From an uncultured Clostridia bacterium (GTDB lineage Bacteria; Bacillota; Clostridia; Oscillospirales; Oscillospiraceae), in contig CAMCSE010000013.1 in NCBI GenBank assembly GCA_945877515.1, forward strand, positions 1 through 43,658: DNA of 43,658 nt, given 5' to 3'. Shown in pieces: positions 23,745-33,000 of the stretch (positions are counted from its first letter, which is position 1; every line of letters starts with the position of its first letter). A model generated the notes under the pieces. The model worked only from the letters and a program-made list of their open reading frames with translations, searched no databases and had not been told where the DNA came from. Position numbers and translations under genes: made by a program.

Positions 23745-24194
23745 TTATTCCTTGACCTCCTGCCGCAGGAAACTGCCCAGAATGCCGTTGACGAACTTCG
23801 CCGTTTCCGGCTCGTCATACTTGCGGGTCAGCTCTACCGCCTCATTGATGGCGACACCGTGAGGAATGTCCGGCATGTACATGATCTCGTACATGGCCAG
23901 CCGCATAATAGCGGAGGCCACCAGCGAAATGCGCTCAAAGCGCCATCCCTTGGCGTACTTTTCGATATAGGTATCCAGTTCGGCAGCATGCTCCGCCACC
24001 CCGGAAACCAGACGGCGGATATAACTCTCCTGCTTGGCATTGGGCAGCTGCGCATACAGCTCACACTCAGGCGCCAGCTCCGCAAATTTCTCGTCGGACA
24101 GATACTGGTCCAGGAAATCCACGATGGGCAGATCGGTAAAGCTCAGTTCAAACGCCAGATGCATGGCGATCTCACGGGCGGTATTGCGTGTCAT
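23745..24194 (-). CDS. nusB: Transcription antitermination factor NusB
   Basis: A 149-residue all-helical protein that binds boxA RNA with NusE (S10) in rRNA antitermination. The N-terminal AREIAMHLAFELSF and the C-terminal PHGVAINEAVELTRKYDEPETAKFVNGILGSF are the conserved ends of the family. The middle is expanded compared with short NusB proteins, as is usual in this group. It is 24 bases downstream of the Asp23 gene in an operon order common in Clostridia. Confidence 0.95.
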   Translation of the reverse strand: MTRNTAREIAMHLAFELSFTDLPIVDFLDQYLSDEKFAELAPECELYAQLPNAKQESYIRRLVSGVAEHAAELDTYIEKYAKGWRFERISLVASAIMRLAMYEIMYMPDIPHGVAINEAVELTRKYDEPETAKFVNGILGSFLRQEVKE

Positions 24195-24218
24195 ATTCTT
24201 CTCTCTCTTTTTCTCCGT

Positions 24219-24578
24219 TTAGTTGAAGCTGATGCCGCCCACATGGATATTTACGGCGGATACAGGATAGCCTGTGGTGCTCTCCAAGGCCTGATATACG
24301 GCGTTTTGTGCTTTCTTGGCCACCTCGCCGATGGTGCAGCCGTATCGCACTGTGATGAATACGTTTACCATGATGGCGTCGCCGTCCATCTCTACCCGGA
24401 CCCCCCGGGATGTCATTTTCTTTCCGCCCATGAAATCCGACACATTGGCGCTCATCAGGCCGGTCACGTTTTCAACCTCCAGCACGGCGGCAGATGCGAT
24501 GGACGCCACCACCTCTTCCGAAATCTGGATGGTGCCCAATTCCTCCTGATGGCTCATATACTCTTTATTTTCAGGCAT
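24219..24578 (-). CDS. Asp23/Gls24 family envelope stress protein
   Basis: A 119-residue Asp23 (DUF322) protein. The motif GTIQISEEVVASIASAAVLEVENVTGL, then the VRVEMDGDAIMVNVFITVRYG strand pair and VNIHVGGISF at the end are typical. Family members sit at the membrane by partner binding and respond to envelope stress; in Clostridia the gene regularly precedes nusB. AAGGAG precedes the ATG. It is the first gene of the nusB transcript, driven from 24621-24649. Confidence 0.93.
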   Translation of the reverse strand: MPENKEYMSHQEELGTIQISEEVVASIASAAVLEVENVTGLMSANVSDFMGGKKMTSRGVRVEMDGDAIMVNVFITVRYGCTIGEVAKKAQNAVYQALESTTGYPVSAVNIHVGGISFN

Positions 24579-24620
24579 AACGTTTGCGTCTCCTTGTAAA
24601 TAATCTCATTCGTACAAATC

Positions 24621-24649
24621 AGTATACCATTTCTATGAGGAAATTACAA
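24621..24649 (-). promoter_or_regulatory. Promoter of asp23-nusB
   Basis: Minus strand TTGTAA, 17 bp, TATACT with TGG before the -10. It begins just after the spoIIIAH stop and separates vegetative from sporulation transcription. Confidence 0.7.
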
Positions 24650-24656
24650 CAACAAT

Positions 24657-25205
24657 TTACTGATCCGCTTCCATGATTTTGATCTGCCCGGCAGTATACT
24701 GGGTTTCATTGATCACGATGTCCTTGATCCGGGCCACGTCAGTAGCCGTCAGTCCCTCCTCGCCGGAGGCCACTACCACACTGCAGGAATCCGAACCCAT
24801 GAACACCACACAGTCGGCATAGCCCTTGGCCGTCACCAGATTCTCGATCTGAGACTCCGCCACCGTGTAGCCTGCCAACACCTGCAGCGTCTGACTGGCC
24901 TCGTTGCACACATCCTCTGTGGCATTTTCGTCTATCTCCGCCTCCTGCAGCATGCTGATGGCGCTGTCCCTGGCCTGCTTGCGGCTCAGCCGCGCCGTGG
25001 CAAAGTAGTCATTCTCTGCGGCGTCATTTGTCACAGATACGCCTTCACCGTTCTCATTGACCAGCGTGGCCTGCCCCAGGATCTTGTCGGTCTCCGCCAC
25101 ATTGTCGGCATAGCGCCAGTTCAGGTACACGGATGCTCCCACCAGCACCAGTACCGCCAGCACTACCGCCGGCCGTTTCCAGTTCTTCTTCCATTGGATT
25201 TTCAT
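24657..25205 (-). CDS. spoIIIAH: Stage III sporulation protein AH
   Basis: A 182-residue mother-cell membrane protein whose extracellular domain binds SpoIIQ across the engulfment gap. One membrane segment (about 12-28) follows a basic tail. The external part contains a disordered region and a ring-building YscJ/FliF-like domain (ARLSRKQARDSAISML..., then ESQIENLVTAKGYADCVVFM). Last gene of the spoIIIA operon, 42 bases after spoIIIAG. Confidence 0.95.
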   Translation of the reverse strand: MKIQWKKNWKRPAVVLAVLVLVGASVYLNWRYADNVAETDKILGQATLVNENGEGVSVTNDAAENDYFATARLSRKQARDSAISMLQEAEIDENATEDVCNEASQTLQVLAGYTVAESQIENLVTAKGYADCVVFMGSDSCSVVVASGEEGLTATDVARIKDIVINETQYTAGQIKIMEADQ

Positions 25206-25247
25206 GCTTTTGCCCTCCTGCTTTCCGCTATATTTTTCCTGCTATAC

Positions 25248-25748
25248 TTATTTCCATTGCACCACTGTGATCTTATCGCTGCCCAGTCCTGTCAGCACCG
25301 ACACCGCCTGGATCACCGCCAAATGGACGCTGCTGTCACCCGCGCCCTGACACACCACCACCGCGCCCTGATACACCGGATAGGTCTGCTCCGTCACCAC
25401 TACATCCTCATAGCCGCTGCCCCGGTTCAGTGTGACCACATCCCGCTCCTGTCGGTCCTCCGTATCCCGCAGGCTGGTGCTGCGGTTTTCCGCCAGCTGC
25501 AGGGATGATCCGCTTTTCAGCGTCAGCATCACCTCTACCTGTCCCACACCCCGGATACGGCCCAGCAGCCGTTCCAGCCGCTGCTCCGTCTCCGCCAGCG
25601 AGTAGGCCTCGGATACGTTTACCGGCTCCGTCGTGTCCTGCTGCTCTTTTCCGCCGGAGGGCAGCAGCATCAGCACCACACCTACCAGCGCCACCAGCGC
25701 CACATATTTGTACTTTTTTACATAGGATATGAGCTTCTCCTTCGCCAT
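25248..25748 (-). CDS. spoIIIAG: Stage III sporulation protein AG
   Basis: A 166-residue protein that forms the large ring of the feeding-tube channel. It has one membrane segment (about 16-33), a linker, then a ring-building domain (TEQRLERLLGRIRGVGQVEVMLTL and later AVIQAVSVLTGLGSDKITV). The track starts at a GTG three codons earlier that overlaps the spoIIIAF stop. I prefer the ATG at 25748, which has GGAG eight bases upstream; the GTG remains possible. Confidence 0.93.
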   Translation of the reverse strand: MAKEKLISYVKKYKYVALVALVGVVLMLLPSGGKEQQDTTEPVNVSEAYSLAETEQRLERLLGRIRGVGQVEVMLTLKSGSSLQLAENRSTSLRDTEDRQERDVVTLNRGSGYEDVVVTEQTYPVYQGAVVVCQGAGDSSVHLAVIQAVSVLTGLGSDKITVVQWK

Positions 25749-25753
25749 ATGCC

Positions 25754-26224
25754 TCACTCCGTTTCCTGCCAGCGCTGGTGCATCTCATCGATCCCCAAAT
25801 CGGCCCGGATGATCTGTGAAAGCGCTGTATTCTTTGGAATGTCCAGCGTCACCTCCACCGGAAAGGGCACGCCGTCGCGTACCTGACAGGTCACCTCCGG
25901 GTGGCATACAACACCCAGCTGCGCCGCTTTTTCTGAAATATATGCGGCTGTCTCCTCTTGTATGAGCGTTTCCATCTCCTGTTGGTTGGCGGCAGTATAT
26001 GTCTCCGTCTGCTGCTGGATGGTTCGCTCCCACTCCTCATATTGCAAATGCAGTTCCCCCGGCGCCAGCGCCAGCAGCGGGCGGACCACTACCAACAGCA
26101 TCACAAGACCGCCGGTGCATTTGGCAATGGTCAGCAGCGCCCCTTTTGGCACCAATGCGTACAATATGGACAGCGCCATAGCCGCCGCCATAACGCCGAA
26201 CAGCCATGTCCGTAAAATACTCAT
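25754..26224 (-). CDS. spoIIIAF: Stage III sporulation protein AF
   Basis: A 156-residue protein with two N-terminal membrane helices (about 8-25 and 30-52) and a C-terminal soluble domain with a ring-building-type fold (VTLDIPKNTALSQII...). Part of the SpoIIIA-SpoIIQ transenvelope complex. The ATG overlaps the spoIIIAE stop (ATGA). Confidence 0.93.
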   Translation of the reverse strand: MSILRTWLFGVMAAAMALSILYALVPKGALLTIAKCTGGLVMLLVVVRPLLALAPGELHLQYEEWERTIQQQTETYTAANQQEMETLIQEETAAYISEKAAQLGVVCHPEVTCQVRDGVPFPVEVTLDIPKNTALSQIIRADLGIDEMHQRWQETE

Positions 26225-27315
26225 GGGATCACCACCGATACAGAAGATGTAATGGAGATCAACAACAGCAGTGCACAGCTGCCTACCATGCCCAGTACCA
26301 AGCCGAAAGCGCTGCCCAGCGCGTTGATCAGCTCCACCAGTGTGCCGCTTCCGGCGGTTCCTGCCAGAAAAGCGGTGAGTTTATAGAGCAGATATTGTAC
26401 CGCCATCCGGAGAAACGGCGTCAGACAGGTAGCCAACACTGCCAACAGTCCCAAAATGCCTACTGAATTTTTTAAAAGCCCCGCGCCGGACAGCACACTG
26501 CCGCTGGCCTGCGAGATGATACCGCCCACCACCGGAACCGCCGTTGAGATCACGGTGCGGGTCATTTGCAGCGCCAGAGCATCCGCGGAAGTTGAGACAG
26601 CACCGGTCATGGTAAGGTAGCCGGTAAACAGCACCAGTGAGCCGGTCAGCGCCCATGTCACCACTTTTTTGATGCCGACGGCAACTCTTTTCAGCGGGTC
26701 GCCGGGCAGCATGGCATTGGCGGAAGCTGCCGCCACATAGAAATACACCAACGGCAGTAAGACATTGCGGATCAGTGACAGCAGAAGGTCAGCAAAAAAT
26801 ACCGTGGCCACCTGCCGCGCGCCGGCCGAAACGATGCCTCCGCTGGCCGCTACCGCCGCCGCCAGTGTGGGCAGCAGTGCCTTGCCCAGCACGTCCAGCT
26901 GTTCCATTGTCTCCGTTCCGGCGCCCATCATGGTCTGCACGTCGCCTGCCGCTGTCATGGTGATGACCAGTACAAAGGACAGAGGGACGAAATTGGCGAT
27001 CAAGGGATGATCTGCTGCCTGAAAACTGCCCTCCGCCACACCGTACAGCAGGACGGCCCCCAGCAGCACCACCATGACCCGCAGGCTGCTGCGGAAATTG
27101 GCAGCCAGCAGATCGCAGGCTTTATCCCACAGCCGGGCCAATCCCTCAGACAGTGTGCCGCTGTCGGCAGCATCCTCCTCCAGCTGCTCCAACAATTCCC
27201 GGGCATCGGGAGACAATGCATTGTCTACCGTTTCAGGCAGCGAAGCCCATACCCAAACGGTACACAACCACAGGATCTGGACCCCAATAACGGCGGTTAT
27301 GACCCCTTTTTTCAC
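26221..27315 (-). CDS. spoIIIAE: Stage III sporulation protein AE
   Basis: A 364-residue polytopic protein, the main membrane component of the SpoIIIA complex, with similarity in the family to secretion or flagellar export membrane proteins. A signal-like first helix (ITAVIGVQILWLCTVWVW) precedes an extracytoplasmic acidic stretch, then about seven membrane helices including the conserved GTAGSGTLVELINALGSAFGLVLGM near the C terminus. The track adds 92 codons that belong to the frame under spoIIIAD. The GTG at 27315 overlaps the spoIIIAD stop (GTGA) and has GGAGGG upstream, so I start there. Confidence 0.93.
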   Translation of the reverse strand: MKKGVITAVIGVQILWLCTVWVWASLPETVDNALSPDARELLEQLEEDAADSGTLSEGLARLWDKACDLLAANFRSSLRVMVVLLGAVLLYGVAEGSFQAADHPLIANFVPLSFVLVITMTAAGDVQTMMGAGTETMEQLDVLGKALLPTLAAAVAASGGIVSAGARQVATVFFADLLLSLIRNVLLPLVYFYVAAASANAMLPGDPLKRVAVGIKKVVTWALTGSLVLFTGYLTMTGAVSTSADALALQMTRTVISTAVPVVGGIISQASGSVLSGAGLLKNSVGILGLLAVLATCLTPFLRMAVQYLLYKLTAFLAGTAGSGTLVELINALGSAFGLVLGMVGSCALLLLISITSSVSVVIP

Positions 27316-27698
27316 ATCAATCCCTCCAGCATCCGCCATGCAGCCCGAAACAGGGGTAACGACACCAGTATAGCGGCAAAGGCACCGGCGATTTCCACCA
27401 GGCTTGCCATGGCCCCCTCTCCCGCGTCCCGGCACAGCGCGCCGCCAACGCGGCTGATCAGGGCAATGGCGACCGTTTTCAGCAGCGGGACGAACAGTTC
27501 CACCGACAAACCGCCCCAGTCCAGCAGTTCCCGCAGGAACGAGATGACCTCCTCCAATCCCCGGGCCAGCGCCGTAAGCACCACAACGCATACCGCCAGC
27601 GCCAGCAGCAGCGCCGTGTCAGGGCTTGTCTTTTTTAAAAGCGCTGTCAGCAGTGCGCCCAACAGGCACACCGCTGCGATTTTTGCCGCCGTTTCCAT
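27312..27698 (-). CDS. spoIIIAD: Stage III sporulation protein AD
   Basis: A 128-residue membrane protein with about four hydrophobic helices and the conserved hinge DWGGLSVELFVPLLKTVAIALI, as in the SpoIIIAD/AC-like family. Part of the engulfment channel. Shares one base with the spoIIIAC stop (TAATG). Confidence 0.93.
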   Translation of the reverse strand: METAAKIAAVCLLGALLTALLKKTSPDTALLLALAVCVVVLTALARGLEEVISFLRELLDWGGLSVELFVPLLKTVAIALISRVGGALCRDAGEGAMASLVEIAGAFAAILVSLPLFRAAWRMLEGLM

Positions 27699-27892
27699 TA
27701 CAGGGAAAACAGCCGTTTTACCAGATCGAACAGGTCGCTGATCTGCTGCAAAAGCATCATCAGCACCACGATCAGGCCTGCCAGTGTGGTCAGCAGCGCC
27801 TGTTCATCCCGACCGGAGCGCACTAGTATCAGATTCAGTACCGCCACCAGTATCCCGATGGCGGCGATCTTGAAGATCAGATCCACATCCAT
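27698..27892 (-). CDS. spoIIIAC: Stage III sporulation protein AC
   Basis: A 64-residue membrane protein with two helices (about 5-24 and 33-50), starting MDVDLIFKIAAIGILVAVLN. Size and sequence match the AC family (about 65 residues). Lies ten bases after spoIIIAB. Confidence 0.95.
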   Translation of the reverse strand: MDVDLIFKIAAIGILVAVLNLILVRSGRDEQALLTTLAGLIVVLMMLLQQISDLFDLVKRLFSL

Positions 27893-27902
27893 GCTTTTCT
27901 CC

Positions 27903-28382
27903 TCACATCAGTAAAATGATCAACAGTCCCGCTCCGGACAGTGCCCCCGCCAGCCACAGCTTTGTTCCCTGACGCTGTTCCTGCCGGCGGCGCTGGCAGC
28001 AGTCTTTCAGCTGCCGGGCGGTATACAGCAGCGCGGCGGTCAGTTTTTCCTCATCGCCGGTCAGTTCCAGCGCCGTCAGCAACTCGCCGCCTACGGCAAG
28101 AGTGGAAAACATGCGATGCCACGCCTCTTGCAGCGGTATGCCCTGCCGCAGCTGCTTCTCTATTTTTTGGAAGTACGGCCCCGCCAGCGGGTATCGCTTC
28201 AAGGATGCCAGAATGTCCGGCATTGCCATCCGCTGCCAGCGAATGGCAGCCGCCATGGTATCCAGCGCTGCAGCCAATTCCTGCAGCAGCTGTGTCTGCC
28301 GATTTCTGGTACGCAGCTGTGCTGTAAAGACCCAAAGGGCCGCCGCCGCGATGAGGGCCGCTCCCAGCAGCTTACCCGTCAC
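27903..28382 (-). CDS. spoIIIAB: Stage III sporulation protein AB
   Basis: A 159-residue protein with an N-terminal membrane helix, a cytoplasmic helical domain related to type II secretion GspF (LQELAAALDTMAAAIRW, PLQEAW, TGDEEKLTAALLYTARQLKD) and a C-terminal membrane helix. It begins with a GTG that overlaps the spoIIIAA stop (GTGA). Confidence 0.95.
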   Translation of the reverse strand: MTGKLLGAALIAAAALWVFTAQLRTRNRQTQLLQELAAALDTMAAAIRWQRMAMPDILASLKRYPLAGPYFQKIEKQLRQGIPLQEAWHRMFSTLAVGGELLTALELTGDEEKLTAALLYTARQLKDCCQRRRQEQRQGTKLWLAGALSGAGLLIILLM

Positions 28383-29302
28383 AGCGCCGCTACCTGATAG
28401 CGGCGCTCCCCGCCATGGCGGGTAATGATGACCGCTTTTTCAAACACCTTCAGCTTCAACAGCTGGGAAAACAACGGCTTGCGCTTCAGCTCCTCCACAT
28501 CTGCCGCATGAATGGTGGCCAGCAGCGCTACACCGCAGTTGGCGGCCGCCGCCATGGCGTACAGATCCTCCCGGACGGTGATCTCGTCCACGGCGATAAT
28601 CTGCGGGTTGGCGGCCCGCAGCAATATGGGGATCCCCGCCGCCTTAGGGCAGCCGTCCAGCACGTCCGTATGGCAGCCCACCGCCAATTGGGGCACACCC
28701 CGGTGCATTCCGGCGATCTCTCCCCGCTCATCCACTACTGCCACCCGCTGGGCGGCACGGCCCTCTAAGCCATCGGACAGACTGCGGATCATGTCCCGCA
28801 GCAGCGTGGTCTTGCCCAGTCCCGGTGGTGAGAGCAGCACGGTGGAGCAGAATCGTTCCCCCTCCCAAAGCTGCGGCAGCACCGTGTCGGACAGTCCCTC
28901 CTGTTCCCTTCCGATGCGGATGCAGACAGAGGACAGATCTCTCAGATTGCGGCTGTCACCCTCCCGCAACACCACCGTGCCGCATACCCCCACACGGAAA
29001 CCGCCGGGTGCCGTCAGGTATCCCTGCGCCAACGTGTCAGTGACGGCGTAGCGGGAGTAGCCTGTCACCAGATCGCACAGCTGCTCCAGATCTGCCTGGG
29101 ACACCCGCGGCAGAGGCTGCTCCTGAGAGGGCCAGACCTCCCCTTCCGGCAGCAGCACCGTCATAGGCTGTCCGGTTCGCAGCCGCAGTTCCTCCGCCAG
29201 CACCTTTTGATGATCCGGTAATTGCCGGGCCAGCCGCTGCCATTTGGGCGGCAGCAGCAGCACCGCCTGCTCATATCGTGAGATGGCGTATCGCTCGTCC
29301 AT
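28379..29302 (-). CDS. spoIIIAA: Stage III sporulation protein AA, secretion-type ATPase
   Basis: A 307-residue cytoplasmic ATPase of the mother cell, related to type II/IV secretion ATPases, needed for forespore development after engulfment. Walker A is LLSPPGLGKTTLLRD; VAVVDERGEI and IIAVDEITVREDL form the Asp box/Walker B region, with LLATIHAADV as His/sensor segment. The track adds 30 upstream codons; ATG 29302 lies downstream of the sigma-E-like promoter and gives the usual start. The ribosome site is weak (GGGAAGTGG). First gene of an eight-gene operon, most joined by 1-4-base overlaps. Confidence 0.95.
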   Translation of the reverse strand: MDERYAISRYEQAVLLLPPKWQRLARQLPDHQKVLAEELRLRTGQPMTVLLPEGEVWPSQEQPLPRVSQADLEQLCDLVTGYSRYAVTDTLAQGYLTAPGGFRVGVCGTVVLREGDSRNLRDLSSVCIRIGREQEGLSDTVLPQLWEGERFCSTVLLSPPGLGKTTLLRDMIRSLSDGLEGRAAQRVAVVDERGEIAGMHRGVPQLAVGCHTDVLDGCPKAAGIPILLRAANPQIIAVDEITVREDLYAMAAAANCGVALLATIHAADVEELKRKPLFSQLLKLKVFEKAVIITRHGGERRYQVAAL

Positions 29303-29331
29303 CCGACCACTTCCCTGTTGTTTGATACTCC

Positions 29332-29361
29332 ACTGTATGATGGCTTGTTCGGGGATATGAC
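29332..29361 (-). promoter_or_regulatory. Sigma-E-like promoter of the spoIIIA operon
   Basis: Minus strand GTCATAT, 15 bp, CATACAGT. These match the Bacillus sigma-E -35 (ATA core) and -10 (CATACANT) elements. The position, about 30 bases upstream of spoIIIAA, agrees with mother-cell-specific expression of this operon in model spore formers. Confidence 0.85.
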
Positions 29362-29364
29362 AAC

Positions 29365-29400
29365 AAAAAAACACGCCCTTGCCCAGTGACAAGAGCGTGT
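29365..29400 (-). terminator. Terminator after the DUF4364 gene
   Basis: On the minus strand ACACGCTCTTG / CAAGGGCGTGT with one mismatch, then TTTTTTT. It isolates the vegetative cluster from spoIIIA. Confidence 0.82.
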
Positions 29401-29424
29401 GTCGGTATCGTTTTTTATCAGGCG

Positions 29425-29946
29425 TTATCCGCCGTACAGTGCCGTCACCAGTTGGGAATAGACCTGCTCCGGGTTGTGCTTGAAGCGCTGGGCCAAGTCC
29501 TCGGCCATCTCCCGGGTGGCCACCATGAGCTGCAGGCGCATAACATTGTCCACATCGTCGCTGAGACTCAGTTCCACGGTGTAGGTGCCGTTGGTCCGGC
29601 GCTCTACCCTCGCCCGAACCTGCGCCCGGCGTACCAGCTCCTGCCGGTGGGCGGCGATCAGTCTGTCCGCCTTCATGCGGACGGAATAGGGCAGGCTGGA
29701 TTGACAGATCTCGCTGTTTTTGAGACCCTTGGGTGTGATGGCGTACTGCTGGTGTTCATTGATGCGCAGATGATCGGTCTTGACCAGTTCATTGAGACAC
29801 TGGGAAAAATCGAAATAGTCGATGCCGTCGTCGATCATGGTGAGCGCCTGTATATCACTCAGCGGCATGGGTTCCGCTACACCGGCGGTCACATAGAGAA
29901 TCAGAAATTTGATCTCCAGCTTGTCACGGATAAAGCCAACGCTCAT
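29425..29946 (-). CDS. DUF4364 family protein (winged-helix-like)
   Basis: A 173-residue soluble protein of the DUF4364 family, common in Clostridia. The N-terminal part (IRDKLEIKFLILYVT, then FDFSQCLNELVKTDHLRI and YAITPKGLKNSE) looks like a winged helix of the PadR/MarR type. The C-terminal half is beta rich (GTYTVELSLSDDVDNVMRLQLMVAT). No function is established to my knowledge; a transcription regulator is plausible. It has a consensus promoter overlapping the end of the dnaE region. Confidence 0.82.
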   Translation of the reverse strand: MSVGFIRDKLEIKFLILYVTAGVAEPMPLSDIQALTMIDDGIDYFDFSQCLNELVKTDHLRINEHQQYAITPKGLKNSEICQSSLPYSVRMKADRLIAAHRQELVRRAQVRARVERRTNGTYTVELSLSDDVDNVMRLQLMVATREMAEDLAQRFKHNPEQVYSQLVTALYGG

Positions 29947-29970
29947 AGCATCACGCTCCCTTCCCTTTTC

Positions 29971-29999
29971 ATGATACGGAAATTGTGCTCATTTGTCAA
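29971..29999 (-). promoter_or_regulatory. Promoter of the DUF4364 gene
   Basis: Minus strand TTGACA, 17 bp, TATCAT, placed 10 bases after the dnaE stop. No terminator separates dnaE from it. Confidence 0.7.
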
Positions 30000-30009
30000 C
30001 ACGGGCAGG

Positions 30010-33000
30010 TCAGCCCTCCCGCACCACCACGTTTTCCTCTCCCAGCCATTGGCGGCACTCCGCCAGCAGGGCCGGATGGTACAGACATTTCCCCGCCAGC
30101 AGCTTGCCGGTGTCGGCAAGGCGGATCTTCACCGGGGTCTCCCCCTCGAACATGGTCATCACCAGACGGATATGCCGGAACGCTACGCTGTCCATACCGG
30201 GAACGCGCAGGAAGATGGCCGCGGCCTTCTTTGTCTCCGGCTGCACCGGTGTGGACGGAACGGCATTGGTGTCCAGCGGATACAGGGTATCACACATGAT
30301 CTGGGGAGGCTTTTCATCCCGCACCGACAGCCGCCCTTTCACCAGCACCGGCGTATTGACAGCCATATAGCTGCCGCACTGCTCGATGGTACGGCTGAAG
30401 CACAGCAATTCGATGGACGATACCTCGTCCTCCACCACCACATAGGCCATGAGGGTGTTGTTTTTGGTGGTTCGGGTCCGGTTGGAAGTGACGATACCGG
30501 CCACGGTGACGTTCTGCCCGTCGGCATAGCGGGTAGGCCCTCCCTCGGCAGCAAAGTCCTCCAGAAGATCGTGGATCGGTACCGCACCGGCGGCACGGGC
30601 TGCGGCACGGTAGTCGTTCATGGGGTGGCCGCTGAGGTACAGGCCCGTAGTCTCCTTTTCCATGAACATCCGCTCGGTGGCGGTGTATTCCGGCACTTCA
30701 GGCAGGTGGATGGCAGCCGCCTGTTCACCATTCCCGGCGGCCATGCCGAACATATCCAGCTGACCCTCTACGTTGACCTTGCGGCTGCCGGCAATGGCGT
30801 CCAGCACCTTTTCGTAGACCTGCATCAGTTGGGAACGAAAAGCCCCCATGGTATCGAAAGCCCCGGCCTTGATGAGATTCTCCACAGCCCGCTTATTCAT
30901 ATCTCCGCAGTCGAACATCCGCTCGCAGAAATCCTGGAATGAGGTGAACAGGCCGCCCTTATCCCGCTCACGCACCAGCGCCTGAATAAAGCCCCGGCCG
31001 ATGTTCTTGATGGCCACAAGGCCGAAACGGATGCCGCCCTCCTCCACCGTGAAGCCGTCATAGGAACGGTTCACGTCCGGCGGCAGCAGGGAGAGAGAAC
31101 ACTCACGGCACTCGGCAATATACTCCGCTACCTTGTCGGAGTTGTCCAGCACGGAGGTCAGCAGCGCCGCCATATACTCCTTGGTATAGTGGCACTTGAA
31201 ATACGCCGTCTGATAGGCCACCACCGCGTAGCTGACGGCGTGGGCCTTGTTGAAGGCGTAGTTGGCAAAATCATAGATCTCGTCGTAAATGGCCTGTGCC
31301 GTAGCTTCCGGGATACCGTTGGCCACGCAGCCCCGGATATTCCGTGCCGCATCGCCGTGGAGGAACGCCTCCCGCTCCCGCTCTACGTCCTTGGCCTTCT
31401 TCTTGGACATGGCACGGCGCACCATATCCGCCTGTCCCAGCGAATAGCCCGCCAGCTCCTGAAAGATCTTGATGACCTGCTCCTGATAGACGATGCAGCC
31501 GTAGGTGCCTGACAGGATCGGCTTCAAAGACGGGTGTTTATACGTCACCAGTTTAGGGTCATGCTTGCATGCGATGAACCGGGGAATAGACTCCATGGGT
31601 CCGGGACGGTACAGGGCTATGATAGCGGTGATATCCTCAATAGACTGGGGCTTCAGGCCCAGACACACACCGGTCATGCCGGTGGACTCCATCTGGAACA
31701 CACCGGAGGTGCGGCCCTCCGTCAGCATCTGAAAGACCTCCGGATCATCCATAGGGATCTTCTCCAGATCGAAGTCCGGCTCATATTGGCGCACCATCTT
31801 CACCGCATCCGCCAGCACCGTCAGGTTCCGCAGACCCAGAAAGTCCATTTTCAGCAGGCCCAGCTCCTCCAGTGTGACCATGTTATATTGACAGACAATG
31901 GATTCGTCGTTGCGGGCCAGAGGCACATACTCATACACCGGCAATCGGGTGATGACTACGCCGGCGGCGTGGGTGGAGGCGTGGCGGGGCATCCCCTCCA
32001 GCGCCTTGGCGGTGTCGATGAGTTTTTTCACCCGTTCATCGGACTCATAGAGATCGGACAGCTGCCTAGACAGCCGCAGCGCGTCATCCAGCGTGATATG
32101 CAGCGCGCCTGGGCCGGAGGGCACCAGCTTGGCTACCACGTCCACCTCGGCATAGGTCATGTTCAGCGCACGACCCACGTCACGGATGGCGCCACGGGCC
32201 GCCATGGTACCGAAGGTGACGATCTGAGCCACATGGTCGTCGCCGTATTTGCGGCGGACATACTCCACCACCTCACCCCGGCGGGTATCGCCGAAGTCCA
32301 TGTCGATATCCGGCATGGACACACGCTCCGGGTTCAGAAAGCGCTCAAAATACAGCTGATACTGCATGGGGTCAATGTCGGTGATATGCAGGCAGTAGGC
32401 CACCATGGAGCCGGCAGCACTGCCGCGGCCGGGACCGACGGGGATCCCCGCCTCCCGGGCATAGCGCACAAAGTCAGACACAATGAGAAAATAGTCCGTA
32501 AAGCCCATCTTCTCAATCATAGCCAGTTCGTATTCCAGCTGCTGCCGGTAATCCGGCTTCTCGTCGCCGTAGCGCTGGGCAAAGCCCTCGTCACACAGCT
32601 TGCGCAGATAGGTGGGGGAATCGTAGCCGGGAGGCAGCTTGAATTCCGGCAAATGGTACTTGCCGAAGATAAATTCCAGCTGACAGCGATCCGCGATGCG
32701 CTGGGTGTTCTCCACAGCGTCCGGGTAGCCGGAGAATAGGGCCTCCATTTCCTCCGTAGAGCGGAGGTAGAAGTTCCGGGGCTCATAGCGCATGCGGTTT
32801 TCATCATCCACGGTCTTGCCGGTCTGGATGCACAGCAGCACGTCATGGCTCTCGGCATCCTCATGGCGGAGGTAGTGGGCATCGTTGGTGCACACCAGCG
32901 GGATGCCGGTCTCATTGTGCATCCGCAGCAGGGCACGGTTGACGGTGGTCTGGTCCGCGATGCCGTGATCCTGCAGCTCCAAATAGAAATTGTCCTTCCC

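Noticed and set aside
29386-30942. A 518-codon plus-strand ORF opposite dnaE and DUF4364
   Set aside because: It crosses two genuine minus-strand genes and their intergenic promoter, and has no recognisable motif.
31534-32739. A 401-codon plus-strand ORF inside dnaE
   Set aside because: Antisense to the catalytic core of DnaE.
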